Assembly (NCBI RefSeq): GCF_047372505.1
Contig: NZ_JBKBEU010000001.1
Coordinates: 3,596,001-3,660,000 of the forward strand
Source of the DNA: Phaeobacter cretensis
GTDB lineage: Bacteria; Pseudomonadota; Alphaproteobacteria; Rhodobacterales; Rhodobacteraceae
Length of the DNA: 64,000 nucleotides
Reading direction: 5' to 3'
The translations under genes were made by a program, and so were the position numbers. The notes beneath the pieces are model-generated. The model made no database searches. It was not told the DNA's origin and saw nothing but the letters and a program-made list of their open reading frames with translations. Below are positions 34,423 through 43,846 of the stretch, in pieces; position 1 is the first letter of the stretch; every line of letters starts with the position of its first letter.

Positions 34423-35100
34423 ATGCGAATACTCTTGCTGGAAGATGATACCGAAATTGGCACATGGACAGTCAAGGGGCTAAGCGCCTCGGGCCATGTG
34501 GTTGATTGGATCGAGAACGGCCGCGAGGCGCTCATTGCCGCGACCACACGCGACTATGATGTGCTTGTGTTTGACCGTATGACCCCTGATCTTGACGGGT
34601 TGTCTGCACTGAAAATCCTGCGTGCTTCGCGTATTTCCACACCAATGATCTTACTTACGGCATTGGGCGCGGTAGAAGATCGCGTCGAAGGGCTGGAAGC
34701 AGGGGCCGATGACTATCTGAGCAAGCCCTTTGCAATGTCAGAGCTCTTGGCCCGCATCACAGCGCTCGGCCGTCGTGGCAGGGCTGACGCTTCTGAAACG
34801 GAGACCATGATCTCCCATCGAGGCCTAGATCTGGATCTGTTGAGCCAGACCTGTACCTGCAATGGAGAAGCGGTCCTGCTAAATCCAAAGGAGTTTCGCT
34901 TGCTGGAGGTGCTGATGCGCTCCAAGGGGCGCATTCAAACCCGTGCAATGCTGCTGGAACGGGTCTGGGACATCAATTTTGATCCCTCGACAAGTGTCGT
35001 GGAAACCCACATGAGCCGCCTGCGAAACAAGATCGAGAAACCCTTCGGGACTGAGTTTATTAAGACCGTACGCGGATCGGGGTATTTGTTCATTGATTAG
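34423..35100 (+). CDS. OmpR-family response regulator
   Basis: 225 residues. Receiver with E7/D8/D9, phospho-acceptor D51 in VLVFDRMTPDLDG, T79 and K101 in YLSKPF. The C-terminal winged helix (about 130-225) ends LRNKIEKPFGTEFIKTVRGS. The kinase gene starts within its last codons, giving a classical pair. The PepSY and lipoprotein genes just upstream are probable targets, as in PhoP- or FeuP-like systems, but that is inference. Confidence 0.92.
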   Translation: MRILLLEDDTEIGTWTVKGLSASGHVVDWIENGREALIAATTRDYDVLVFDRMTPDLDGLSALKILRASRISTPMILLTALGAVEDRVEGLEAGADDYLSKPFAMSELLARITALGRRGRADASETETMISHRGLDLDLLSQTCTCNGEAVLLNPKEFRLLEVLMRSKGRIQTRAMLLERVWDINFDPSTSVVETHMSRLRNKIEKPFGTEFIKTVRGSGYLFID

Positions 35101-36553
35101 ACGTTTGTTCCGTATGAGTGCGCTGCGGCAGGCACTGGTTCTGTCACTGGTGTTTCTGATCTTGCTGACCATTGGTGGGGTGCTGCTGGATGATGCGATT
35201 ACCGAAGAATTCCGGGCCGAAACAGAAGAGGCGCTGCGCGAGGAATATCAACGCATCAGCGCGCGCCTGACGCGAGCCGGTAAATTCCCGGACAAGATAG
35301 ACACTGCAGAAGTCTTTTCTGACAGCGGTGTTGGCTACGCGGTGTTGCGCGCGGACGGTGAGGTGTTGGGACCAGTCTTGCCCGGAGCCTTTGACGGCCA
35401 GGGTTTTGATATCTTTCAGGCTGAAGACCTGTTTGAACCCGAAGCTCTTGAGACGTTGGAGCGCATTTTTGAGCTACTCGATGAAGATGAGGAAGACATT
35501 GATGAGACGTCGCCTCCTGCCGATGTAGAGCCGGACGAAGCACCGATTGGACAGATTAGTTTTGATGTCGAATTCGAAAACGAGGCTGATCTGGGTTGGC
35601 GCCTTTACAGCGGTCCGGTTCTTGATGGCCGTCTTGTGGTCTATGCGCCGGGCATTGGCGGCTTCGGATCAGATCTCACCAGTGTGATTATTATCTTTGT
35701 TGTCATCCTGTCGCTGCCTGCGCTGGTTATTGGGCTTATCTTTGGCATCTTGGCCCAGAGGCGCATAAACAGGATCGGTACCGGCTTTGATCGCATTGCT
35801 GATGGCGATCTTGAACTGCGATTGGCCCCCAAGGTGATCAAGGACGACATTGATGAGCTGGCGGCACGGATTGATGGCGCAACAGAGCGACTGCAAGCGT
35901 CGGTGCGCCAGATGTCCGACTTTTCCGCAAACATTGCCCATGATCTGCGCACACCGTTGACGCGCCTCCGCTTGCATCTGGATCAAGCGGAGAAGGCAGA
36001 GGATCAATCCGCCCACCTTGAGGCCGCTAGCCAGCAGATGGATGATATCATTGCGATATTCGGTGCCATTCAACGGATCGCGCGGATGCAGAGCCAAGGA
36101 AGACGCGATGGGTTTGCACCGTTGAATTTGGAGCAGGTCGTTGAACAGGTGCATGAAATCTATGAAGCGGTCGCACAGGACGCTGGGCAGACGCTCTCCT
36201 ATCGCATTGCAACCCCTGTCACCGTCAATGCTGATCGTAGTTTGATCATGCAGCTGCTTGCGAATTTGATCGAAAACGCAATTCGCCACGCAGGGCAGGG
36301 CGCAAGTATAGTCATTGAGCTGTCTGAGAATACCCTACGCGTGACGGATGATGGGCCCGGCATACCCGAGGCCGAGCGAGCCCGTGTTCTGGATCCGCTT
36401 TACCGGCTTAATCGCAGCCGCAATACCGCCGGTGCCGGTTTGGGTCTCGCGATGGTGAAAGCCATAGCAGAACTGCATGAGGCAGAACTTGTGTTGGATC
36501 ATAGCTATAGCAAACACGGTCTGAAGGTGGCCATTCGGTTTGATCCGCTATGA
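35093..36553 (+). CDS. Sensor histidine kinase paired with the OmpR-type regulator
   Basis: 486 residues if TTG 35093 is used (overlap of 8 bases with the regulator); ATG 35114 would remove seven residues. TM1 at about 10-30 and TM2 at about 195-220 enclose a periplasmic domain rich in Asp/Glu (LLDEDEEDIDET), an acidic patch that might bind cations. HAMP, then phospho-acceptor H283 in NIAHDLRTPLTR. The ATPase domain has NLIENAIRHA, DDGPGIPE and GAGLGLAM. The acidic sensor patch recalls PhoQ, suggesting a cationic or metal signal; this is speculative. Confidence 0.9.
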   Translation: MIRRLFRMSALRQALVLSLVFLILLTIGGVLLDDAITEEFRAETEEALREEYQRISARLTRAGKFPDKIDTAEVFSDSGVGYAVLRADGEVLGPVLPGAFDGQGFDIFQAEDLFEPEALETLERIFELLDEDEEDIDETSPPADVEPDEAPIGQISFDVEFENEADLGWRLYSGPVLDGRLVVYAPGIGGFGSDLTSVIIIFVVILSLPALVIGLIFGILAQRRINRIGTGFDRIADGDLELRLAPKVIKDDIDELAARIDGATERLQASVRQMSDFSANIAHDLRTPLTRLRLHLDQAEKAEDQSAHLEAASQQMDDIIAIFGAIQRIARMQSQGRRDGFAPLNLEQVVEQVHEIYEAVAQDAGQTLSYRIATPVTVNADRSLIMQLLANLIENAIRHAGQGASIVIELSENTLRVTDDGPGIPEAERARVLDPLYRLNRSRNTAGAGLGLAMVKAIAELHEAELVLDHSYSKHGLKVAIRFDPL

Positions 36554-36827
36554 GTGAACCAGGATAGGCATAGCAGCGGTTTCAAAACTGATTTAGAGCG
36601 GCGATCGCACGCCAGTCGGAACAACCACCAGGCTTTGGGTCAATCGGCTTGACCGGAGAAAGGGGTGCCAATTTGTATCATTGGTACGAATTCCACGGAG
36701 GGCGCTGAAAAAGGGTTACCGCTACCTTTCATGGGTTGCTATCTGAGCACCGAAAGACGCCATCCCACACCTGATTGCTGCCGGGACATGGCACCGGTCT
36801 GCCTGTTCCAACCAAAAGACAATACCT

Positions 36828-38033
36828 ATGAAATTGAACGGTCCCTTTTTATTTATTCTCGCGACATTGATGATTGATGCCGTTGGCATTGGAATCGTTT
36901 TTCCGATTATGCCGGACCTGATGGAACGGGTCGGCGCGGTGAGCACCGCGGAGGGTGCGCTCTGGAGCGGGGTTATGATGTCGGCATACGCTTCCGCGAT
37001 GTTTCTGTTCGGACCCGTCATTGGCAGCTTGTCGGATGCTTATGGGCGTCGGCCAATCCTGATACTGGCGCTTCTGACACTGACAGTTGACTATGTCATT
37101 ATGGCAATGGCCCAAACCTATTCGGTCTTGCTGGTGGGGCGCGTGATTGCGGGCATGGCGGGAGCCACCTACATTACGGCGACGGCCTATATTTCTGACA
37201 TTGCCAAACCAGAAGAACGAGGGGCTGCCTTTGGCATGATCGGTGCCGCCTTTGGCATTGGATTTGTTTTGGGCCCTGCTATGGGTGGGCTGGCGTCTGG
37301 CCTGCATATAAGCGCGCCCTTTTGGATTGCGGCGGGCCTGTCTGCCTTGAACGTATTGTTTGGCATCATCGTGCTTCCGGAATCACTCAAGAGTGAGAAC
37401 CGCCGGGCTTTTGGGAAGCGCGATATCAATCCCTTCGGCACAATCCTGCGTGCGTTCGCTATTCCGGGGCTGGCCATCCCCCTGATCTGCATTTTTGTTT
37501 TTGAGTTTGCCAATCTGGTCTACCCAACGCTTTGGTCATTCTGGGGGCGTGAGGTGTTTGGGTGGGACGGGTTTACAATTGGCCTGACGCTTTCCGCCTA
37601 TGGTATCCTGATCGCAGTGGTGCAGGCAGGAATTCTCCCGAGGCTCACCAAACAGCTGGGTGACTACCAAGCGCTTATGATTGCGATTACAGCGGCCGTG
37701 ATTTCCATGTTTGGGTTCGGTTTTACAAATGCGATCTGGATCGTTGCGATTATCCTGCCGATCGCTGCATTGGCGGATATGGCACCACCCCTGATTAACG
37801 CTTTTGCCGCAAACCGCGTCGGCGAGGATCAGCAGGGCCTTGTTCATGGAGTCATTGCGTCCCTGTCATCGGTCGCAGCCGTAGCTGCGCCATTGGTATT
37901 GACCGGGGTCTTCGAGCGGTTTGTGGGCGACAGCGAGTGGTATCTGCCCGGCGCCCCCTTCCTTGTAACAGCAGTGCTGGTGCTTGCTTTGGTGCCGCTG
38001 CTGATCCGCCTCAAAGCCTATGAAACTCGCTAG
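36828..38033 (+). CDS. MFS exporter (TetA/TCR-like)
   Basis: 401 residues with twelve predicted membrane segments. Motif A GSLSDAYGRRPIL after TM2 and the TM5 motif GFVLGPAMGG place it among drug:proton antiporters of the tetracycline-resistance type. No regulator is adjacent (TetR-like gene absent) and the start lacks a strong ribosome site. Drug range unknown. The 274 bases upstream show no other clear feature. Confidence 0.87.
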   Translation: MKLNGPFLFILATLMIDAVGIGIVFPIMPDLMERVGAVSTAEGALWSGVMMSAYASAMFLFGPVIGSLSDAYGRRPILILALLTLTVDYVIMAMAQTYSVLLVGRVIAGMAGATYITATAYISDIAKPEERGAAFGMIGAAFGIGFVLGPAMGGLASGLHISAPFWIAAGLSALNVLFGIIVLPESLKSENRRAFGKRDINPFGTILRAFAIPGLAIPLICIFVFEFANLVYPTLWSFWGREVFGWDGFTIGLTLSAYGILIAVVQAGILPRLTKQLGDYQALMIAITAAVISMFGFGFTNAIWIVAIILPIAALADMAPPLINAFAANRVGEDQQGLVHGVIASLSSVAAVAAPLVLTGVFERFVGDSEWYLPGAPFLVTAVLVLALVPLLIRLKAYETR

Positions 38034-38248
38034 CAGAGAGAGCTGTTGGCGCCGTAGCCTTTCAGAGGTTAACCGCTGCAAAGGCATGAGCAAACACCAA
38101 GTGCGCCCGAGTATCTACGATCGCTGAGAGGACGAATGCCCGCAATGGTCATACCCGCCTTAACAAGAGCGGAGATCCCTCGTGCCCAAGTCACAGAGCG
38201 TGAGAATAACTGCACCAATGTGCGGTATTCATTATATGTATTGTGAAT

Positions 38249-38323
38249 TGGCTCCGGCGGTAGGGATCGAACCTACGACCAATTGATTAACAGTCAACTG
38301 CTCTACCGCTGAGCTACGCCGGA
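38249..38323 (-). tRNA. tRNA-Asn (anticodon GTT)
   Basis: 75 nt including an encoded CCA. Acceptor arms TCCGGCG and CGCCGGA pair fully, the D-arm GCTC/GAGC and the anticodon stem TTGAC with loop TGTTAAT are present, and the T-arm has GGTTCGATCC. The anticodon GTT reads Asn codons. It stands alone between the MFS gene and a metallo-beta-lactamase gene. No att-like repeat or integrase was found beside it. Confidence 0.96.
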
Positions 38324-38410
38324 ACGGTCCGTGCCGTATAGCGGCCAGATCTGGTGAGGTCTAGAGCGGTTTTGAGATTTTCTCGAAAAAAATCACTCGC
38401 TCTGACATGG

Positions 38411-39325
38411 TTATGGCAGGCGTTCGAAAATGGCACCAAACGATAACGGGCCATCAGGCCTCACACGGGATTTCCCGGCAAGATCAACGAGATGTGCAAA
38501 GACATTGCGTTCGGCAGCGGGTAGCAACGCAGGCGGGGTCTCGGTGTAGATGCGCGCGGCCAATTCTGTCACAGTGGCAGGACCATCGGACAGTTCATCC
38601 ATAATCGCAGCCTCGCGAGCTTGGCGATGGCTGATCAGCCAGTTGAGCCTGGCGCTGGGGTCGTCAACAGGGGCTCCATGGCCGGGATAGAAAATGCGCC
38701 ACTCGCGTTCAGCGAGTCGACGGCAGGACGCCATGAAATCGGTAAGATCACCATCCGGCGGTGACACCAGTGAACTGGCCCAACCCATCACATGATCCGC
38801 GGTGAAACAGGCGTCATTCCATGCAAACGCGATGTGATTGCCGAGATGGCCTGGCGTGTGGATCACCTCCAGCTGCCAATCTGCTCCGGTCAAGGTCTCG
38901 CCGTCGCGCAGATTGATGTCGGGAATGAAATCTGTATCGATGCCTTCGCCACCGCCTGCCAGCCCGGCCTCTGCCAACTGCGTCATCACCGTGCTACGTC
39001 CGGCGGAGGGCGCACCGAAGGCGGAGATTTTAGCCCCGGTTGCGTTTGCCAAAGGCCGCGCGAGTGGGGAGTGATCGAGATGGCTATGGCTGACAAGGAT
39101 ATGGCTGATGTGCTGACCTGGTTTCAGCGCCTTAAGAATGGCGTGCAGATGGGTGTTACTCGCTGGTCCGGGGTCGATCACGGCGATGTCGGTTGTTCCA
39201 AGAAGATAGGTATTGGTGCCCCGGTAGGTCATTGGTGACGGGTTTGGCGCAAGCAGGCGGCGCAGTCCTGTCTCTATCTCTTCTGCGACCCCTGCCGGTG
39301 GATTGAAATCATCTGGTGCCTGCAT
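38411..39325 (-). CDS. MBL-fold hydrolase (LACTB2-like, with C-terminal winged helix)
   Basis: 304 residues from ATG 39325 (the frame opens at 39370). The beta-lactamase-type metal site is SHSHLDH, with HTPGHLGNH and CFTADHVMG, and a final His in YPGHGAP. The C-terminal 70 residues (ATVTELAARIYTETPPALLP) form the winged helix of the LACTB2/hydroxyacylglutathione-hydrolase-like group. The human member is a ribonuclease; the bacterial role is not established. Confidence 0.85.
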   Translation of the reverse strand: MQAPDDFNPPAGVAEEIETGLRRLLAPNPSPMTYRGTNTYLLGTTDIAVIDPGPASNTHLHAILKALKPGQHISHILVSHSHLDHSPLARPLANATGAKISAFGAPSAGRSTVMTQLAEAGLAGGGEGIDTDFIPDINLRDGETLTGADWQLEVIHTPGHLGNHIAFAWNDACFTADHVMGWASSLVSPPDGDLTDFMASCRRLAEREWRIFYPGHGAPVDDPSARLNWLISHRQAREAAIMDELSDGPATVTELAARIYTETPPALLPAAERNVFAHLVDLAGKSRVRPDGPLSFGAIFERLP

Positions 39326-39420
39326 GGGGTCGAATCCTTGGTGACAAATAGGGAGCAAACGATGCGCCATAATTGCGCGTTTTGCTTTTCAGAGGCGGGG
39401 CCGCGAGGTAGATGTAGCGC

Positions 39421-40740
39421 ATGTTCTTTCAATGGCTCAAACACTATCTGCCACGTAGCCTTTACGGCCGCGCAGCACTTATCCTCCTGGTGCCGATCGT
39501 GACCCTGCAGCTGGTGGTCTCGGTTGTGTTTATTAAGCGTGATCTTGAAGATCTGACGGTTCAAATGACTCTCACGATGCTGCGGGAACTCCGGCTGTTG
39601 GAGCAGACTATGGCGTCTGCCACCACACCGGAGGACGCGTTGTTGTTGGCGGAGCCTCTGTTGCAGCCGCTGCAAATGCAGATTCGCTTCCTCGCCGCAG
39701 AGGAGCGGGTGCCGCTGGATCAAGTTGGGCTATTGGAGTTTTCTGGACGTGTCGTGCGAAATACGCTTCAAGCGACCGCACCGCAGTTTATTTCCGCCCA
39801 ATTCCCGGATACGCGCCGGGTGCAGCTGATTGTTAGAACAAAACATGGTCCGATGGCGCTGGCTTTTGATCGGCGTCGTGTCACTGCAGCAGCGCCTCAT
39901 CAGCTAATTGTAACGGTGATTGCTTTTGGCTTTCTCATGACGATTATTGCCTTTGTTTATATGAGAAACCAGCTGCGCCCGATCAAACAATTGGCGGATG
40001 TTGCACAAGCGTTTGGGCGAGGGCGTACAGAACCTTATTCGCCCCGTGGCGCAAATGAGGTGCGCGCAGCGGGCAGTGCGTTTCTGGACATGCGCGCAAG
40101 AATAGAACGACAGATGGAGCAGCGGACGCTGATGCTGTCAGGTGTAAGCCATGACCTGCGCACACCACTTACCCGGATGAAGCTTGGGCTGTCGATGCTG
40201 GATGATGAAGACGCCGAGCCGTTGCGGCAGGACGTAGATGAAATGCAGGCGTTGCTGGACGCTTTTCTTGATTTCTCACGTGGAGTGTCCACAAGCGAGC
40301 CTGAGCAGGTGGATCCGCATTTGATGATAACGGTGCTGGTCGACGGCTGGCGGCGGCAGGGCAAGGATGTAATGCTAGGCGAGATGAGCGGCGACGGCAC
40401 GGTCATGCTGCGCGGTGCCGCGATGCGCAGGGCGGTGCAGAACTTGATCTCCAACGCTGTGCGGTATGGGACACGCGCGCGCGTGTCTGCCGCTATGACT
40501 GAGAAATTCCTTCGTATCAGGGTAGAAGATGATGGCCCTGGTATTGCAGAGGATGACCGGATCGAAGCAACACGTCCTTTTACAAGGCTTGACCCCGCCC
40601 GAAATCAGGATCTGGGTAGCGGCGTCGGGCTGGGCCTCGCCATTGTTACGGATATAGCCCGTGCCCATGGTGGAACACTTCGATTAGGGCAAAGTGACGA
40701 ACTGCGAGGTCTGCAGGCCGATATCGTGATCGGCCGGTGA
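39421..40740 (+). CDS. EnvZ-like sensor histidine kinase, no adjacent response regulator
   Basis: 439 residues. TM1 at about 18-38, short periplasmic domain, TM2 at about 162-182, HAMP, phospho-acceptor H244 in GVSHDLRTPLTR, ATPase motifs NLISNAVRYG, VEDDGPGIAE and GVGLGLAI. This is the EnvZ/RstB group. The gene diverges from the MBL hydrolase and is convergent with the Gfo/Idh gene; no OmpR-type regulator is next to it, so its partner lies elsewhere. Complete and apparently intact. Confidence 0.9.
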   Translation: MFFQWLKHYLPRSLYGRAALILLVPIVTLQLVVSVVFIKRDLEDLTVQMTLTMLRELRLLEQTMASATTPEDALLLAEPLLQPLQMQIRFLAAEERVPLDQVGLLEFSGRVVRNTLQATAPQFISAQFPDTRRVQLIVRTKHGPMALAFDRRRVTAAAPHQLIVTVIAFGFLMTIIAFVYMRNQLRPIKQLADVAQAFGRGRTEPYSPRGANEVRAAGSAFLDMRARIERQMEQRTLMLSGVSHDLRTPLTRMKLGLSMLDDEDAEPLRQDVDEMQALLDAFLDFSRGVSTSEPEQVDPHLMITVLVDGWRRQGKDVMLGEMSGDGTVMLRGAAMRRAVQNLISNAVRYGTRARVSAAMTEKFLRIRVEDDGPGIAEDDRIEATRPFTRLDPARNQDLGSGVGLGLAIVTDIARAHGGTLRLGQSDELRGLQADIVIGR

Positions 40741-40764
40741 CATACATATTGTATGGAGTAGATG

Positions 40765-41871
40765 TCAGATCAGATCTGACATCTCCACAACACGCTTTTC
40801 AGCAATAGAGATCTGTGCCGCTAGCCCAATCAGAACGGCCATGCGCCCGTCGTGAAGGCTGACCTCTGGCGCGCTGCAATTACCGCGTACCAGTTCCAGG
40901 AATTTGCGGTGCTGGTAGAAGGTTGACCCATTGTGATCCCCTGCGGCGAGAAGCTCCGGGTCTACGGGCACATTCTGTACAACAGGGCCTTTGGGCAAAC
41001 GAGCAGAGGTGACCACTTTGGGCAGAGGGGGCGTGCCCAGATGGGCCGGCCAGAAGCGACCGGGACCCGGAACAAACGCTTCTATCTTGCCTTTGGGGCC
41101 GACGGCTGCGACCTCTTCTTGATATTCGGCTCCCTCTGCAAACATGCACAGTTCCAACATTGCGCGCGCACCGCAGCTAAAATCAACGATCACATATCCA
41201 TTGTCGAGTATGTCAGGGGGGCCGTCTGAGTAACTCTCATTCAGATGGTTCACATCCTGCCCGCCGCTGGCCATGACCCGGACAGGTTCAGAGCCAAGTG
41301 TTAGACGCATCAGGTCAAAGAAGTGGCAGCATTTCTCGACAAAAGTGCCACCAGATTTGACATCAAACCGGTTCCAGTTGTCTACCTTCTCCAGAAAAGG
41401 AAAGCGATGCTCGCGGATGGTCAGCATTTTGATACCACCGGTGCTTGCCTCAACCTGAGAAAGGAAGGCAGCTATGGGCGGCATGTATCGATATTCCATC
41501 GCGACCCATACATGTGCCGGGTATTGCGCAGCAAAACGATCCAGACGACCGAGATCGTTCAGGCTGGTGAACAGCGGCTTTTCAACAAGCACAGGCAATG
41601 GGCGACACTGCGCCAGCAGCTCCAATTGTTCGAGATGGCGGAAATTGGGGCTGGCAATCAACAGGCAATCAAGGCCCTGAAATTCAAGGAGCGCTTCGAT
41701 GCTGTCAGCAAACACTGCTTCCGGTGCCAAACTCTTCGAGACGTCGCGCATGGCAGCGTTTGGTTCATAGATTGCACCTATTTTCGTCTCTTCAAGGAGC
41801 GCGATATTGCGCAAATGCTCCTGGCCCATCATGCCGCAGCCGATAATCCCATAAGTCGTGGGTGTGGACAT
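40765..41871 (-). CDS. Gfo/Idh/MocA family oxidoreductase
   Basis: 368 residues. Rossmann motif GIIGCGMMGQEHLRN, VLVEKPLFTSL with the family EKP lysine, and a C-terminal domain with GTFVEKCCHFFDLMRL. It catalyses NAD(P)-dependent oxidation or reduction of a sugar, inositol or similar alcohol. It follows the GntR gene on the same strand by 8 bases, so the two form an operon divergent from the monooxygenase/TRAP cluster. Confidence 0.87.
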   Translation of the reverse strand: MSTPTTYGIIGCGMMGQEHLRNIALLEETKIGAIYEPNAAMRDVSKSLAPEAVFADSIEALLEFQGLDCLLIASPNFRHLEQLELLAQCRPLPVLVEKPLFTSLNDLGRLDRFAAQYPAHVWVAMEYRYMPPIAAFLSQVEASTGGIKMLTIREHRFPFLEKVDNWNRFDVKSGGTFVEKCCHFFDLMRLTLGSEPVRVMASGGQDVNHLNESYSDGPPDILDNGYVIVDFSCGARAMLELCMFAEGAEYQEEVAAVGPKGKIEAFVPGPGRFWPAHLGTPPLPKVVTSARLPKGPVVQNVPVDPELLAAGDHNGSTFYQHRKFLELVRGNCSAPEVSLHDGRMAVLIGLAAQISIAEKRVVEMSDLI

Positions 41872-41879
41872 GTTTCCTC

Positions 41880-42590
41880 CTATGTCAGGCGCTGCACGTA
41901 GAGCGCCTTATCCGTGTCAAACCAAGTGCGTGAAAACTCTACCGGTGCGGTCTCCTGCGCCCAGCTCAGGCGTTCGATAAAACCAACCGTGGTGCCGGGG
42001 GATTTGGTGAAATTGGCAGGTGCCCAATTGGGAACTTCACCGAGGGCGACACGATCTTCGGCGCGGCTGATCCAGAAACCCAATTGCAGCCGGTAGTAGC
42101 GATAGAGAGAATCGGACAGCTGAGATGCATCTACGCTGCCCGCGCCTGCATCCAGCCAGATTTCTTCTACTGCAATAATGATGTTGTCCAGATAGCGCAG
42201 TCGTCGGATGCGGGTGCCACGATCAGTGGTGCCGAAATTTGGCAAGTCTGCAGGCTTGGTGCATTCCACGACGGAGAGCACATCCGCTGTTGGCAGACCG
42301 CCGCCACCATGCAGCTCCAGACGAAACATGGAATAGACACTCGGCAAGGTCTGGGTAGTACGGATGTAGTTGCCTGATCCCTGAACCCGATCGAGCATGC
42401 CTTGCTTTTCGAGTTCGGACAGGGCTTTGCGAAGCGTTCTTACTGTCGTGCCGTACTCTTGTGCCAGCTGTCGCTCGGGCGCAAGCCGCTCCCCGTCGGC
42501 CAGTCGTCCAGCGGCAATCTCGCGGGTCAGCGCCTCACTGATCTGGAGGTAAAGCGGCAGTGCTGTGCCGGATGTGCGCGCGGTAGGCAT
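41880..42590 (-). CDS. GntR-family regulator (HutC/UTRA type)
   Basis: 236 residues from ATG 42590; a longer frame exists to 42884. N-terminal winged helix (about 10-75: LYLQISEALTREIAAGRLAD, then QEYGTTVRTLRKALSELEKQ) and a UTRA-like ligand domain (ADLPNFGTTDRGTRIRRLRY). It sits divergently from the LLM monooxygenase gene, 101 bases apart, and probably controls both directions. Effector should be the unknown substrate of that cluster. Confidence 0.87.
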   Translation of the reverse strand: MPTARTSGTALPLYLQISEALTREIAAGRLADGERLAPERQLAQEYGTTVRTLRKALSELEKQGMLDRVQGSGNYIRTTQTLPSVYSMFRLELHGGGGLPTADVLSVVECTKPADLPNFGTTDRGTRIRRLRYLDNIIIAVEEIWLDAGAGSVDASQLSDSLYRYYRLQLGFWISRAEDRVALGEVPNWAPANFTKSPGTTVGFIERLSWAQETAPVEFSRTWFDTDKALYVQRLT

Positions 42591-42691
42591 GAGGTTGCTC
42601 GGTACGATCAAAGGAAAATTGATACACCATTGATTTACATTTAGGTGCGGGCTATGCAAGGGGTAAGTGTTAAAATGCGAGGGAGAGACCG

Positions 42692-43846
42692 ATGAGCGTT
42701 GTTCCGGTGACATCTGCGGATCTTGATGCGGTTGAAGTGTCGTGGTTTGCCGCGCTTTGCTCTGATGACTATCAGTTCCTGGGCGTGCCCGACGGTGATC
42801 TTCGCTCCTCATGGGCGCATTGCTCTGACATCGTAAAAGAGGCGGAAGCGCAGGGGTTTCGCAATATTCTCTGCCCGTCGTCATTTCAGGTTGGGCAGGA
42901 TACGCTCAGCTTTGTCGCGGGCTGCGCACCAATCACAGACAAGATCAATATGTTGGCGGCTGTGCGCTGTGGCGAGATGCAGCCGATCATGCTCGCGCGG
43001 ACGTTGGCGACTCTGGATCACATGTTGGAAGGTCGGTTGACGGTCAATATCATCTCATCCGATTTCCCGGGCGAGAAGGCCGAAAGCGCATTTCGCTATC
43101 AACGCTCGCGCGAGGTGGTGGAAATCCTCAAGCAGGCCTGGACGCGCGACGAGATAAACCACAATGGCGAAGTTTATCAGTTCGAGGGGCTGACCACTGA
43201 TCCTGCAAAACCTTATCAGTCTGGCGGGCCATTGCTTTACTTCGGTGGGTATTCGCCAGCGGCGCTCGAGCTATGTGGTGAGCATTGTGACGTCTACCTG
43301 ATGTGGCCGGAAAAGATGGACGAACTGGCGGGACGTATGAAGGCGGTGCATAGCGTTGCAGAAACCTATGGCAGGACGCTGGATTATGGCCTGCGGGTGC
43401 ATGTGATCGTTCGAGACACCGAGGCTGAGGCCTATGAATATGCTGACTACATCGTCTCAAAACTAGATGATACGGCCGGGAAGCTCATTCGTGATCGCGC
43501 GCTGGATGCAACATCACTGGGCGTGGCACATCAGGCCAAGAACCGAGATATTGCAGATGAATTTGGATTTATTGAACCGAACCTCTGGACAGGGATCGGA
43601 CGAGCACGCTCTGGCTGTGGAGCGGCACTGGTCGGGTCGACAGATCAGGTGATGTCTAAGCTGCAAGCCTATCAGAAAATGGGCATCCGATCGTTTGTCC
43701 TGTCCGGTTACCCTCATCTTGAGGAAGCTCGGCATTTTGGAAAGCGGGTGATGCCACATCTGAAGACCTGCTCACTGCCACATGAATACGGTCGGGTGCC
43801 ACTGTCCGCACCGGCAACACCCCTTGGGAATGGAGTACGACGTTAA
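42692..43846 (+). CDS. LLM-class flavin-dependent monooxygenase (SsuD-like)
   Basis: 384 residues, the length of alkanesulfonate monooxygenase. The luciferase-like TIM barrel shows HCSDIVKEAEAQGFRNILCP, the RTLATLDHMLEGRLTVNII segment and the SSDFPGEKAES loop of SsuD-like enzymes. It needs FMNH2 from a reductase: a flavin reductase is two genes downstream. GGGAGAGACC precedes the ATG. The next gene overlaps by one base (TAATG). The oxidised substrate may be a sulfonate or another C-heteroatom compound imported by the TRAP system. Confidence 0.88.
   Translation: MSVVPVTSADLDAVEVSWFAALCSDDYQFLGVPDGDLRSSWAHCSDIVKEAEAQGFRNILCPSSFQVGQDTLSFVAGCAPITDKINMLAAVRCGEMQPIMLARTLATLDHMLEGRLTVNIISSDFPGEKAESAFRYQRSREVVEILKQAWTRDEINHNGEVYQFEGLTTDPAKPYQSGGPLLYFGGYSPAALELCGEHCDVYLMWPEKMDELAGRMKAVHSVAETYGRTLDYGLRVHVIVRDTEAEAYEYADYIVSKLDDTAGKLIRDRALDATSLGVAHQAKNRDIADEFGFIEPNLWTGIGRARSGCGAALVGSTDQVMSKLQAYQKMGIRSFVLSGYPHLEEARHFGKRVMPHLKTCSLPHEYGRVPLSAPATPLGNGVRR

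Noticed and set aside
38249..38323. tRNA-Asn as an integration site for a genomic island
   Set aside because: No integrase, no direct repeat of the tRNA 3' end and no obvious change in gene style on either side within the window.
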